Assembly (NCBI GenBank): GCA_039707465.1
Contig: CM077648.1
Span: forward strand, 71,629,619-71,693,618
Reading direction: 5' to 3'
Origin: Rhabdophis nuchalis
Lineage: Eukaryota; Chordata; Lepidosauria; Squamata; Natricidae
DNA: 64,000 nucleotides
A model generated the notes under the pieces. That model was not told where the DNA came from. It ran no database searches and saw only the letters and a program-made list of their open reading frames with translations. The position numbers were made by a program, and so were the translations under genes. Shown piece by piece: positions 42,431 through 53,425 of this stretch (its first letter is position 1; every line of letters starts with the position of its first letter).

Positions 42431-44713
42431 TTGGTCTCCGGCCAGTGGATGAGTGATCTAGGATTAGGGGACTTAACCATCACACCCTTGTCATGGACAG
42501 ACCACTCTCTCCTTCGGCTAGACTTCCCAACCACTACACTCCACCGCGGGGAGGCGGAGCCAGAAATTCCTAGATGGTTCCACCCCAGGCGCCTGATGGA
42601 CCCAGAGAGGTTCCAGACGGCGCTTGGGCCAATTCCTATGACCCTGACTCGCGACTTGACTGAGGACCTAGTAGCCGCTTGGAATATGGCAGCCGCCAGG
42701 GCCCTGGACCGAGTCGCGCGCTTGCGGCCTCTCACTCGGCACCGATCCACCCTGGCCCCTTGGTTTTCCGAGGGGCTGAGGGTGATGAAGCGCCAAAAGA
42801 GATGCCTAGAGAGCATTTGGAGATCCACTCGCTCTGAATCTGACCGAACACGTGTAAGGTCCCATTTGCGGACCTACCTCGTGGCGCTAAGGGCGGCAAA
42901 ACGTAATTACCTCGCCGCCCTCATCGCATCTGCAGATAACCGCCCTGCTGTCCTGTTTAGAGTGACCCACTCCCTCCTTCAACAAAGGCCGCAGGAAGCT
43001 CCCTTACAGGGTTGTGCAGAGGAATTTGGATGTTATCTGCAGGATAAAATCGCTCAGATCCGGGACGAACTGGCCTCCAATGAGGGTAGTCTGGGTGGGC
43101 AGATGGAGGCAGGCCTTGAGACCATTTTATGGGAAGAGTTCGTCCTTGTGACTCCAGATGACATGGACAGGTTGCTGGGGTGGCTGAATGCCACCACATG
43201 TTTATTGGACCCGTGTCCCTCCTGGCTTGTACTGGCATCCCGGAAGGTTACACGAGGCTGGCTCCAGGAAGTTGTGAATGCTTCCTTGAGTGAGGGGTTT
43301 CTATTGGCCGTCTTGAAAGAGGAGGTGAGGAAACCCCTCCTCAAGAAGCCTTCCCTGGACCCAGCGGTATTGGCTAATTATCGTCCGGTCTCCAACCTTC
43401 GCTGTCTTGCAAAGGTTGTTGAGAGTGTGGTGGCACAACAGTTCCCCCTGCACCTGGAGGAAACTGTCTATCTAGACCCGCGCCAGTCTGGGCACAGTAC
43501 AGAGATGGCATTGGTCGCGTTGGTAGATGATTTCTGGAGGGCTCGGGATAGAGGCTGTTCCTCTATCCTGGTCCTATTAGACCTCTCAGCGGCTTTTGAT
43601 ACCATCGACCATGGTATCAAAAGCCGCTGAGAGGTCTAATAGGACCAGGATTGCACCGGCTGGAGGGGTTGGGGTTGGGAGGCACCGTGGTTCTCCTCCT
43701 ACCTCTCCGACCGGTCGCAATTTGTGTTGGCAGAGCAGAGATCGACGTCGAGGCCCCTCACATGTGGGGGTGCCTCAGGGGTCGGTCCTCTCGCCTCTCC
43801 TGTTCAACACCTATATGAAGCCGCTGGGTGAGATCATCTGTGGTTTTGGGTAGAGTACCATCAGTACACTGATGACACTCAGCTGTACATTTCTACCCCA
43901 AACCACCCCAACGATGCCGTTGAAGTGATGTCCCAGTGTCTGTATGCCGTGCGGGTCTGGATGGGGAGGAACAAGCTTCGACTCAACCTGCCCAAAACCG
44001 AGTGGCTGTGGTTTCCGGCGTCTCGATATAGCCAGCTGGTTCCATCGCTGGCTATCGGGGGCGAGGCATTAGTCCCCACGGAAAGGGCTCACAACCTGGG
44101 CGTCCTCCTGGACTCACGGCTGTCCTTGGATGACCATGTGACGGCCGTGGCCAAGGGGGCTTTTTATCAGGTTTACCTGATACGCCAGTTGCGCCCCTTT
44201 CTAGATCGAGACGCTTTACGCACGGTCACTCAAGCCCTCGTCACTTCCCGCCTAGATTACTGCAATGCTCTCTACATGGGGTTCCCCCTGACGTGCACCC
44301 GGAGGCTCCAGCTAGTACAGAATGCAGCCGCGCGGCGGATTTTGGGAGTCCCACGATACTCCCACGTAACACCACTCCTACGCGAGCTGCACTGGCTGCC
44401 TGTGGCCTTCCGGGTGCGCTTCAAGGTGTTAGTAACCATCTTCAAAGCGCTCCATGGCACGGGACCTGGTTACCTGCGGGACTGCCTCCTACCACATACC
44501 TCCCTTCGACCTGTCCACTCCCACAGGGAGGTCCTCCTCAGGGTGCCGTCCGCCGGTCAATGCCGGCTGGCGACCCCCAGGGGGAGAGCCTTCTCTGTGG
44601 GGGGCCCGGCCCTCTGGAATGACCTGCCCCCGCATCTTCGCACCACCACAGACCTACGCCTCTTCCGCCGGGGGCTCAAAACGCATCTTTTTCATCTAGC
44701 CGACCTGGCATAG
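42431..44713 (+). pseudogene. L2-group ORF2 (endonuclease end + RT), copy F
   Basis: A 399-codon stretch (42431-43630) carries SWTDHSLLRLDF, the linker, and RT motif A ([14 protein letters not shown]). It is broken at 43606 by a 41-bp inverted duplication that removes the coding between motif A and the next segment. Motif B follows as [21 protein letters not shown] (43783-43853). The YADD motif C region is mutated (the frame around 43870 reads through an altered 'acactgatgacact', giving TDD in place of ADD). The C-terminal 262 codons (43925-44713) are open to the normal end, including [13 protein letters not shown] and [10 protein letters not shown]. Confidence 0.87.
43565..43651. repeat. 41-bp perfect inverted duplication in copy F
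   Basis: 43565-43605 and 43611-43651 are exact reverse complements with a 5-bp spacer (CGACC). The left arm is normal RT motif A coding; the right arm is a reversed copy. In copies E and H the equivalent sequence simply continues. The natural sequence ACCATCGACCATGGT is quasi-palindromic at this point. Confidence 0.97.
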
Positions 44714-44910
44714 ATTTAATTGTTTAATTTTAATATGACGTTTCTAAACTGTTTTTAATGATTTTTAGCACAAACTTACCAAATTTAATCCTATTTTATC
44801 TCGTTGTCTGTATATTATTGTGTTTTTACCTTTTCTGTGCACCGCCCTGAGTCTCACCAGGGAGATAGGGCGGTATAAAAATGTGATAAAATAAAATAAA
44901 TAAAATAAAT

Positions 44911-45059
44911 TATAACTAAGGGGGGTGTATGTGCAAAAAAAATGCCAAATAATTGAAAATTTTTGCCAAGAAGACACCTATTAGAAATAAGTAGGGCCAG
45001 AAAACTCTCCTCCTATAAGTCTTTTTAATTTAGGATACAATTTGATATAGAATTATTCC
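44911..45059. other. Unassigned spacer between copy F and half-L1
   Basis: Short AT-rich spacer with no recognised feature. Confidence 0.3.
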
Positions 45060-45160
45060 ACCATCTTCAACAGTATTTATGATTTGGTTGATGCCCGAAG
45101 GAATGTTAGTGTTCTGGGAGGGGGGGAGAGTAAGAATTAAAACAATTGCAGAGGCGGAAG
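45060..45160 (+). pseudogene. Half-L1 ORF1 fragment, left piece
   Basis: Encodes the segment WLMPEGMLVFWEGGRVRIKT and then IAEAEA, equal to the C-terminal part of ORF1 at 54147-54995. The frame is cut at 45160 by the hAT element and resumes at 47253. Confidence 0.85.
45153..45160. repeat. 8-bp target site duplication (left), GGCGGAAG
   Basis: GGCGGAAG is exactly repeated at 47253-47260. Confidence 0.95.
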
Positions 45161-46104
45161 CAGGGGTGGGTTTCAAAATTTTTGGAACAGGTTCTGTGGG
45201 TGTGGCCTGCTTTGTGGGAGTGGCTTGCCGGCCATGTGACTGGGTGGGAGTGGCTTGCCGGCCATGTGACCGGGTGGGAGTGGCTTGCCGGCCATGTGAC
45301 CGGGTGGGATTGGCTTGCCAGCCATGTGACCGGGTGGGAGTGGCCAATTTGGAAAATGTGAAACTCACTTAACAATGGTCTTGGTTAGCAACCAAACTTT
45401 TGGGCTTAATTGTGGTCATAAGTTCTCTCTCTCTCTCTCTCTCTTTCTTTTTCTTTCTTTCCTTCTGTCTTTCTTTCTCTCTTTCTCTGTCTCTCTTTCT
45501 TTCTCTGTCTCTTTCTTTCCATCCCTCTTTCTTTCTCTCTCTCTCTCTTTATTTCTTTCTCTTTCTCTCTTTCTTTCTCTTTCTCTCTTTCTTTCTCTTT
45601 CCCTCTTTCTCTCTCTTTCTTTCTCTCTCATTTTTTCTTTCTTTCCCTCTTTCTCTCTCTCTTTATTTCTTTCTCTTTCTCTTTCTCTTTCTTTCTTTCC
45701 CTCTTTCTCTCTCCCTCTCTTTCTCTCTCTCTCTTTCTGTCTCTTTCTTTCTTTCCCCCTCTCTCTTTCTTTTTCTCTCTCTTTCTTTCCTTTGTCTCTT
45801 TCTTTCTCTTTTTCTCTGTCTGTCTTTCTTTCTCTCTCTCCCACTTTCTTTTTCTTTCTTTCTCTTTCTCTCTTTTTCTTTCTGTCTCTCTCTCCTTCGT
45901 CCGCCCATCTCTGTCACTCTGTGTGTGTGTGTGTCTGCCTGTCTCGCATTCAGGCACTTAATCACTCATTCTGTGTCTCTGTCTATCTTTCTCTCCCTCC
46001 CTCTTATCTCTGTGTCTCTCCCCTCCCTTCCTGTCTCTCTCTGTCATTCTCTCTGTGTCTGTCAGATTCTGATTCCCTTCCTCCCTCCCTCCCTCCCTCC
46101 CTCC

Positions 46105-46146
<42 letters not shown>

Positions 46147-47252
46147 GTGCCTCTCTCTGTCTGCCGGTCACTGTGTCCACAGAATACCGTGTGAAGCAGC
46201 GGCGACTCTGCGCTGGCGGCGACGCCATCCGCGAGGTCCCCCTCGTGTTCCCCGTCTTCCCCGATGGCGTCTAGAGTGATCAGGGGCCGTCCAGAAACTC
46301 GGCGCTTTTCCACGGTGCGCTGAAAAGATAGGCGTGTGCAGGTCCTGCAAAATTACAGCGCAGACTCGCACCGCTACGAGCTCTCCGAGGCTGTAATCGA
46401 GCGGGGCATGCGCGCGCCGATCTTTTCCAGAACAGCAGTTAGCAGCGGCGGCGGCGGCAGCAGTAGGGGCTGGGGTGGGCAGGCAGGAAAGCAAGCAAGG
46501 CGGCTGCGCTGTCTTCTTTTTCCCTCAGCGAAGCGCCACCACGGCCGCCGCCACGTGCGATGGGCGAGGAGGCAGCGGCCGCGGCCGCGGCTGCACTTCG
46601 CTGAGGGAAAAAGAAGACAGCGCAGCCGCCTTGCTTGCTTTCCTGCCTGCCCGCCCCAGCTGAGGGAGCAGCAGTTAGCAGCGGTGGTGGCGGCAGCAGC
46701 AGGCGCGCGCGCTCCTGCCGGCGAAGGGAGGAGAGGCGAGGAAAGAGAAGGGAGCGCGGCGGCGGCTGTCACAGCGTCGTCTCTTAGCGGGGCAAAGGCT
46801 GCCAAGCTGAGGTGGCCGCACAAGGGAGCGCCGCTGCCGACCCCGTCGTGAGGATAAGGGAGCGGGCTAGAGATTCAGCCAGACGTCAGCCTCGGCTAGA
46901 GAAAAGAGCCAGCCTCTCGGAGCACGCCAGCGTGTGTGTGTGCGTGTCTGTGTCTCTGTGTGAAAGAGCTCACCCCTCTGCTCCGCTTCTCATTGCTGCT
47001 TGGCGCTAAGCTCCCTGGCCGGCGGTGAGAAGCGGCACGGGGAGGCGATCTTCGCACGCGTCCCGGGCACCCCTCCGAGTTCCAAGCCCCCCCGGCATCC
47101 AGCGATTTTAGCGTTGGCTGGGCAGCGGGGGGGCGGGGACGAACGCGGAGGACTTACTTCCGGGTCCACGGTCCAAAGGGATCGCTCAGGATCGGGAAAT
47201 TTGACGAAAGGGCTCGCGGGATCCCGTGCGAACCCTTAGGAACCCACCCCTG
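45161..47252 (+). mobile_element. 2092-bp non-autonomous hAT-type element with CT array
   Basis: Starts CAGGGGTGGGTTTC and ends GGAACCCACCCCTG: a perfect 12-bp TIR with an exact 8-bp TSD. The order is a VNTR of about four 30-bp units (45232-45345), an 'aacaatggtcttggttagc' block (45371-45389), a pyrimidine array (45421-46160), a CpG-rich block (46200-46830), a TG-rich stretch, a GC-rich palindrome zone (46980-47050) and a right end. It has the same structure as 22544-24525 in the opposite orientation. No transposase is encoded, so it must rely on an enzyme supplied in trans. Confidence 0.93.
45421..46160 (+). repeat. Pyrimidine-rich (CT/CTTT)n array, about 740 bp
   Basis: Mirror counterpart of the GA array at 23633-24354; plus strand almost pure pyrimidine with a 'gtgtgtgtgtgt' break near 45919-45932. 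Long open frames here encode S/L/F/P repeats and are not genes. Confidence 0.95.
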
Positions 47253-47650
47253 GGCGGAAGCCTTTCTTAAAAAACATTCCTCAATCCTGGAGGATGAAAA
47301 TGGGGGAGCGGGAGGGGCCACGACTCCGCCCACTGGCAGCAGGGGAGAAGAGGATGCAATAGCTAAAAGACTCAGATCTCACAAATGACTTTCTATTATA
47401 TAGTAACTCTTATCTGGATGTTTATAGAAATAAATGATTGATTGCATGAAGTTGGGAAATGATATATGTATGTATCTCACTCCACTTTGTAGAGAAATGG
47501 AAAAATTATTGTATTGTTGTTTTTTGTATGAAGCCTCGGAGGGGGCCGACACCTCCGACATGGATGTCCTCAAAATGACTTAATAACACCTTATACCCTT
47601 TTCCTACAATTTTTTTTTGTAAAAACCAATAAACCTTTTTTTGATCGAAT
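47253..47650 (+). pseudogene. Half-L1 ORF1 fragment, right piece, and 3' UTR
   Basis: Continues as FLKKHSSIL and ends near IAKRLRSHK with a stop at 47384-47386. A 3' UTR of about 265 bp follows, with 'gaagcctcggagggggccgac' (47531-47551) and an AATAAA-containing 'accaataaacctttttttga' end at 47624-47643. No ORF2 follows, as in the intact copy at 53862-55853. Confidence 0.83.
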
Positions 47651-48900
47651 ATGGGACTTATTGAGCAACTAAAACCAATATTGCAGAAACAAAAGAGTCA
47701 GACAGAGATACAATATTTGAGTTTATGTGTGAAACCTGTTAATAGTCCATTTCTGTTGGAGGAATGTGGAGGTAGTGTATATGTGTTTCTATGTTGTGTC
47801 ATTTCCAAGACTTGGGAGAGGAGTAAGATCCTCTAATAACAATAAACAAAAAGGCTTTCTTACTGTTTATTATTCTACCTTTAAAAAAAGAGAGAGAGAG
47901 AGAGAGAGATTTGGAAAAAATGGAGCTTATTGGCTTCTGAAAGCTCCCTAAAATAATGATAATGATGATTGGTTTTGCTGGAGAAACTATGAAAGGAAAT
48001 ATTTGTATGTGGATTTTTATGCAAGCAGTTTGAATGGAGGATAAATGTGTAAATATGCTGATGTGTAAATGCTTGTTTGTGTTGAGTTCCTATCCCTAGA
48101 CTGTGAAAGGGGTTCATTATTTTGATTCCCTTTCTTATAAAGAATCCCAGTGCTTCTCTGGTTAAACTGGAGGACTCTGAGACTGCTTTGCCACCCCTGC
48201 TTACTAATGGAACGGGACACTCCAGGCAAAGAGATCCCAGAGAAGGGGGGGGAGGCTGAGAAACAATGTAATCAAACAGTGAGTGAATCTTGTGAAATCC
48301 CATCTCGTTCAAATCTAAAACCAGGGATCTAAAGCCTCGGCTCACTCCGAGAAAATATTGTGATAGGAGGAGGCAATAGATTCTGTTGAGTTGTTGTTGT
48401 TTATATACCATTTTCTACTTTCTGACCTTTATAACTGGAAGCAACAACATCCCAGTCATAGGGAAGACCTAGAGAAAATGCACTCCCCACTTGGGCAGAC
48501 ATTCAGACATTGCTCGATGTCCTTTTAACACCAGAGGAACGGAGACTGGTGAGGGAGGCAATGAAACGGCAGTTTAAAAAAAAAAAAAGGAGAAGCAGCA
48601 TGAGAATGCCAGCTGCTGGGAATGCCCCCCCCCCCCCCCACTCTTACGAAGCCAGAATGGACTCTGGATGATGATAGGGACAATATGAGGCTACAGAATT
48701 CTCAATCTTATATGGAACTTGAAAAAAATGGAGTTCCTTAAATTAAGATTCTTGCAAAAGTAAGAGGAAACTCCTGAGGACTTTTCTTGAACGGATAAAC
48801 CAGGATTTTACGTAATACACTGATTTAGATCCTGAAGCTTCCGTTAATCAGGAAAGAAAGTTACAGAAAGTAGACGGAGGTCTGTGGAAAGGTATTTCAG
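47651..48900 (+). pseudogene. ERV gag remnant
   Basis: The ATG at 47651 begins MGLIEQ, with a glycine at position 2 as in myristoylated retroviral Gag; that identification is weak. A clearer piece lies at about 48483-48575, where a capsid-like stretch contains PTWADIQTLL and TPEERR motifs typical of gammaretroviral capsid. Frames are broken and a C15-type run occurs at 48626-48642. Confidence 0.6.
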
Positions 48901-49149
48901 ATTTTGTTGAGATAGCTTACTGAAGAGAAAGAAGGAATGAGAAGAGATTCAGAAAACTCGCCAAAATGCTATCTTCCTAGCAGATGCCCCTAGGCAGGAA
49001 AAGGGGGGAGGAAGGAGGACATGCGGAAGAGGAGTGGTGAGGAGTTGGAGTTTAGGGAATCTGAAAGTAGTTATGGGCATGGAGGAGGAAAGGTCCCCTT
49101 GGGACCCTATCCGTGTGCTATATGCAGAAAAGAAGGATATTGGAAGTGT

Positions 49150-50620
49150 AGATGCCTGGTGGCTATAGCCATGCAAGCAGAAAAAGGAAGATGAAGAGGC
49201 CAGGGGCAGGGAGCTGTTGCTCCCCCAACCCACCTCTGTGGAAGTCTTTCAAAGTGCGGCTGCACTTAGCCAAAGCTCTTTTGACAAATTCAAGGACAAA
49301 ATGTTATCTGTGTGTCTGGTGAACCATTTTATTCTCATGAAACAACTGTAACAATTAGAAGGCAAACTGTAGATTTGGATTAGGTATAAAGGGAGGGGCA
49401 GGGCATGATATTCCTGTGGTGGTTTCCAAAACTTCAAAAGAACAATAAATGGAACTCTCAGGCCTATTGTTTATAGGAGATGCAATTGTACAGATTAGTG
49501 GAATTAATATAAGAAAATGCAGGCATGGAGAAGTGACAATTATCTCTTGGTGCCATAGCACATGGATTTCAGGATTGCATGTGAAGAATCAAAGATAGGG
49601 ATTTGTTTGCTGCATGGTGGTAATCAGGAGCCAGTAGATCTGTTTCTCACAGATGTATTGCTCCGTGGACTATTGATACTTTTTGTTGGGACTTTAGGAA
49701 CGGCTATAATGTGCCTGAAACAACAAAAGCCCAACTTGCACAGCAAGAGGTTAAATACTTAGGGTATGGCATCTCAACCGGACAGCAGAGGCTGTTAGAC
49801 TAAAGAGGGAACCAATCTATTAAAGCTCTCTCTTAATAGAAAACAATTGGGATTCTTGGGGTGGCTGGTTTTTGTAGAATTTGGATTCTTAATTTTTGAT
49901 TTATTGTCAAGCCCCTTTATGAGGCTGTTAAAGGGGGGGTGGAAAATATTTGAATATACGGAGAATGCCAACAAGCATTCCCACAAATAACGAGTGAACT
50001 TATGAAAGCACTGGCACTGGGGCTTCCGGACCCCACCACACCTTTTTTTACCTTCTTTGTACATGGGTTATTGCAGCAGGAGTTCTCACCCAGAAGCATA
50101 TTTTCGTAAGCAAATAGATGGGGTGGGCATTGGGATGGCCTGGATGTCTGAGAGCTGAGGCAACAACTGCCCTGCTGGTTGAGGGAGCCCGAAAGTTAAC
50201 ACTGGGACAACATCTAATAGTCAAAGTACCACATGGGGTTCAGGAGATTATTGCTATGAAAGGGGTATTTTGGATGACTAGGGGCCCTAAGCCAAGTATC
50301 AGGCTCTCCTGCTTGACTCCCCAGCCATGCAATTAGAGGTATGCTATACCCTCAATCCAGCTACACTATTGCCCCGTATTTGCGTACATGTGGTGGATTC
50401 TGTATCTGCCAGTAGACCCGATCTTAGTGATCAGCCTCTCCCAGATGCTGAATGTGAATGGTTTACAGATGGTAGTAACTTTATTATGGAAGGAAAGAGG
50501 ATTATTAAATGCGAAAGGGAACCAGGCTGCAGATAGGGCTGCTAAGGAAGCTGCCCTACAACACTCCAATTGAACAGTTTCCCTATTTCCGATGTCTCCT
50601 TCCATGCCCACTTCCCTGCT
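49150..50620 (+). pseudogene. ERV pol: reverse transcriptase and RNase H remnant
   Basis: A YLGYGIS motif (RT, about 49758-49780), ALGLPDPTTPF (about 50010-50042), QALLLDSP (about 50298-50325) and TLNPATLLP (about 50348-50375) form a chain matching the RT thumb/connection of gammaretroviruses. RNase H follows with EWFTDGS near 50455, holding a catalytic aspartate. The sequence upstream of 49700 is too decayed for confident protease or palm calls. RT would copy genomic RNA. Many stops are present. Confidence 0.78.
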
Positions 50621-50699
50621 CTCTTATACACCTGGGGACAAGGCATGGGCCAAGTTTTTCAGAGACATGGAGGGGAATGATGGGTGGTAGAGGGCAGAT

Positions 50700-51061
50700 A
50701 CACCTCTAAGGATTCATTTATAACAAATACATGCTGGCACACATTGGGGGTCAAAAGCACTGGTAGATTGTATGACATGCTGTGTAGTAGGCAACGGTCT
50801 CTATTCCGCTACCTGTGGCAACTTGTCTGATTTGTGCCAGAAATAATCCAAAAGTAGACAGGCACCCACACCTATGAGTTCAACTTAAAGGCAACTGCCA
50901 AGGAACAATTTGAGAAATAGACTTCACTGAATTAAAGCAAGGCTTTAAGTATGTTTTGGGACTAGAATGTACCTTCACAGGATGGCCTGAGGCTTTTGCT
51001 TGCAGGACTAATAAAGATCATGAAGTAGCAAACGTCCTACTGGAAGCAATGTGACCCATAT
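50700..51061 (+). pseudogene. ERV integrase N-terminal half
   Basis: A C-x-x-C pair occurs at about 50825-50840 (CLICARN). It is followed by EIDFTELKQGF near 50920, holding the first catalytic aspartate, and by FTGWPEAF near 50975. The frame ends at VLLEAM, where L2 copy G is inserted; the other half is at 52906-53425. Confidence 0.78.
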
Positions 51062-52905
51062 TTTTTTTATTATTATTATTATTATTTATTGGACTTCTAG
51101 ACCGCCCCCTCTCCCCGAAGGGACTTGGGGCGGTGTACAGGTACAAATTAAAACCATTACAATCAATAATACATATAACTAAAATCGAATTAAATAAACC
51201 CCTGTACAAATTTATAAAAATTAAAAACTTAACCTTAAAACCAAATCGCAAAATTTAAAAATACAAACTGAAGTGGGAAAGCTGGGATTAGGCCAGGCCG
51301 GCTAGATGAAACAAGTGGGTTTTGAGTTTCTGGCGGAAGGTGCGGAGGTCCGTGGTCGTTCTAATGTCAGGGGGAAGGTCATTCCAGAGGGTCGGGCCCG
51401 CCACAGAGAAGGCCCTTCCCCTGGGCGTCGCCCGCTGGTACAGCCTGGTGGACGGCACCCGGAGAAGTCCCTCTCTGTGTGAGCGAATCGGCCGAAGGGA
51501 TGTATGGGGCAGGATACGATCCCGCAAATAACTAGGTCCTGTGCCATGGTGCGCTTTGAAGATGATAATCAACACCTTGAAATGCACCCGAAAAGCCACA
51601 GGCAGCCAGTGCAGCCCGTGCAGGAGAGGTGTTACGTGGGAGTATCTAGAGACTCCCGAAACTGCCTGCGCGGCCGCATTCTGAACCAACTGCAGCCTTC
51701 GGGTGCATCTCAAGGGGAGCCCCATGTAGAGAGCGTTGCAGTAGTCTAGACGGGACGTCACAAGCGCATGAGTGACTGTGCGAAGGGCATCCCGGTCCAA
51801 TAGGGGGCGCAATTGGCGCACCAGGCGAACCTGGTGAAACGCCCCCCTTGCCACAGCTGTCACATGGTCGTCCATTGACAGCCGGGCATCTAGAAGGACG
51901 CCCAAATTGCGTACCTGATCCACGGGGGCCAGATGTTCGCCCCCAATGGCCAGTGATGGAATCAACTGGTTGAACCGGGGTGCCGGTAGCCACAGCCACT
52001 CAGTCTTGGACGGGTTGAGCTTGAGTCTGTTACTTCCCATCCAGATCCGTATGGCTTCCAGACACCGGGACATCACTTCGACAGCATCGTTGGGGTAGAG
52101 ATGTACAACTGGGTGTCATCCACGTACAGATGGTAATCTACCCCAAACCCACATATGATCTCGCCCAGCGGCTTCATATATGCATTGAACAGGAGAGGCG
52201 AGAGGACCGACCCTTGTGGCACCCCACAAGTGAGCGGCCTTGAGGTCGACCTCTGCCCCCCTGCCAATACAAATTGCGCTCGACCAGAGAGGTAGGAGGA
52301 GAACCACCGCAAAACGGTGCCCCTCACCCCCAACCCCTCCAGTCGATGCAATAGGATACCATGGTCGATGGTATCAAAAGCCGCCAAGAGGTCTAATAGG
52401 ACCAGGATGGAGGAACAACCCCCATCTCTGGCCCTCCAGAGATCATCCACCAACGCGACCAATGCCGTCTCCGTGCTGTGCCCGGGCCGGAAGCCGGACT
52501 GGCGCGGGTCCAGATAATCAATTTCCTCCAAGTGGCGTGGAAACTGTTGTGCCACCACACTCTCTACAACCTTCGCCAGAAAGCAAAGGTTGGAGACGGG
52601 ACGGTAGTTGACTAACAAAGCTGGGTCCAGAGAGGGCTTCTTCAGGAGGGGTCTCACCATCGCCTCTTTAAGGGAGGCAGGCAAGAAACCCTCACTAAGA
52701 GAAGCGTTGACAACCTCCTGGAGCCAGCCTCGTGTAACCTCCCAGGATGCCAGTACAAGCCAGGAGGGACACGGGTCCAGTAAACATGTGGTAGCTCGCA
52801 GTCGCCTACGCAACCTGTCCATATCGTCGGAAGTAACAGAGTCAAACTCCTCCCAGAATGGAACCTCAAGACCCGCCTCCGATGTCCCCTCCAGACCACT
52901 AGTGG
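51062..52905 (-). mobile_element. L2-group LINE, copy G, inserted in ERV integrase
   Basis: Antisense copy with an ATT-type tail (51062-51087) and 'gaccgccccctctccccgaagggacttggggcggtgtacagg' at 51101-51142. ORF2 coding runs from RT into SGLEGTSEAG at 52903. The tail type matches copy C and the 16546 fragment, a subfamily with (ATT)n tails. Confidence 0.87.
51288..52900 (-). pseudogene. L2-group RT, copy G
   Basis: Two long frames (52918-52073 and 52076-51288) are separated by a deletion of about 10 bp near 52095. Motif A is [22 protein letters not shown] is [13 protein letters not shown], and C reads YVDD rather than the YADD of copies A, B, E and H. The C-terminal half is open to GPTLWNDLPP. 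It contains RT and the C-terminal part only; the endonuclease is missing. Confidence 0.87.
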
Positions 52906-53425
52906 GAACCAACTTCACAGCTAAGTTTATGTGAACAGTTAAACAGCTATGCCAGGAGGCTCACCTGTTCTCACCACAAACTTTGCCACTCACATTGTTA
53001 GGGCTTCACTTTGCACCTTGAAAATGAATGGGCTTGAGCCCCTTTGAGGCCCTTATCCCTTCTTGAAGGCAGGGGAGAGGTCCATCCCACTGGTGGGCAA
53101 ACTGACCTTGTACCAAAAATGTAAGACAACTCGCTGGGGTTATGAATTTTCTTTCCCGTTATCTGCAGGACTAGATCATCCAGCACATCCATTTCAGCCT
53201 GCAGACTGGATGCTTGTGAAGACGTGGGGACCAACAAATTCCTTGGATAAGCAGTGGAAGGGACCGTTTCAAGTGCTTCAGACCGCCCATACAGCACTAA
53301 AAGTGGAAGGCCTGGCATCTTGGATACATCACTTCCAGAGTGAAGAAATACCCACGATCTGCCCTTCCTGTTTCTTGGACTGCGCAACCTGTGACTTCCA
53401 CAGTAGCAGAACTGGAATTTAAATT
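52906..53425 (+). pseudogene. ERV integrase C-terminal half
   Basis: Resumes with GTNFTA near 52909, the segment after the second catalytic aspartate. It ends in an open stretch (53063-53422) with HPFQPADWMLVKTW and then a KWKGPFQVLQT-like segment and SWIHH, the SH3-like C-terminal domain of gammaretroviral integrases. The middle is frame-broken. Confidence 0.78.

Larger units (their letters stand above)
41930..44910 (+). mobile_element. L2-group LINE, copy F, split by a small hAT element
   Basis: Begins inside the endonuclease (VGETSETARE; MTAMDLTQ) and is interrupted at 42039-42409. It continues to the 3' UTR and tail 'accgccctgagtctcaccagggagatagggcggtataaaaatg' (44841-44882) plus (AAATA)n. 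The copy is 5'-truncated. Its tail has the 'cagggagata' variant, suggesting a subfamily different from copies B, D and E. Confidence 0.88.
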
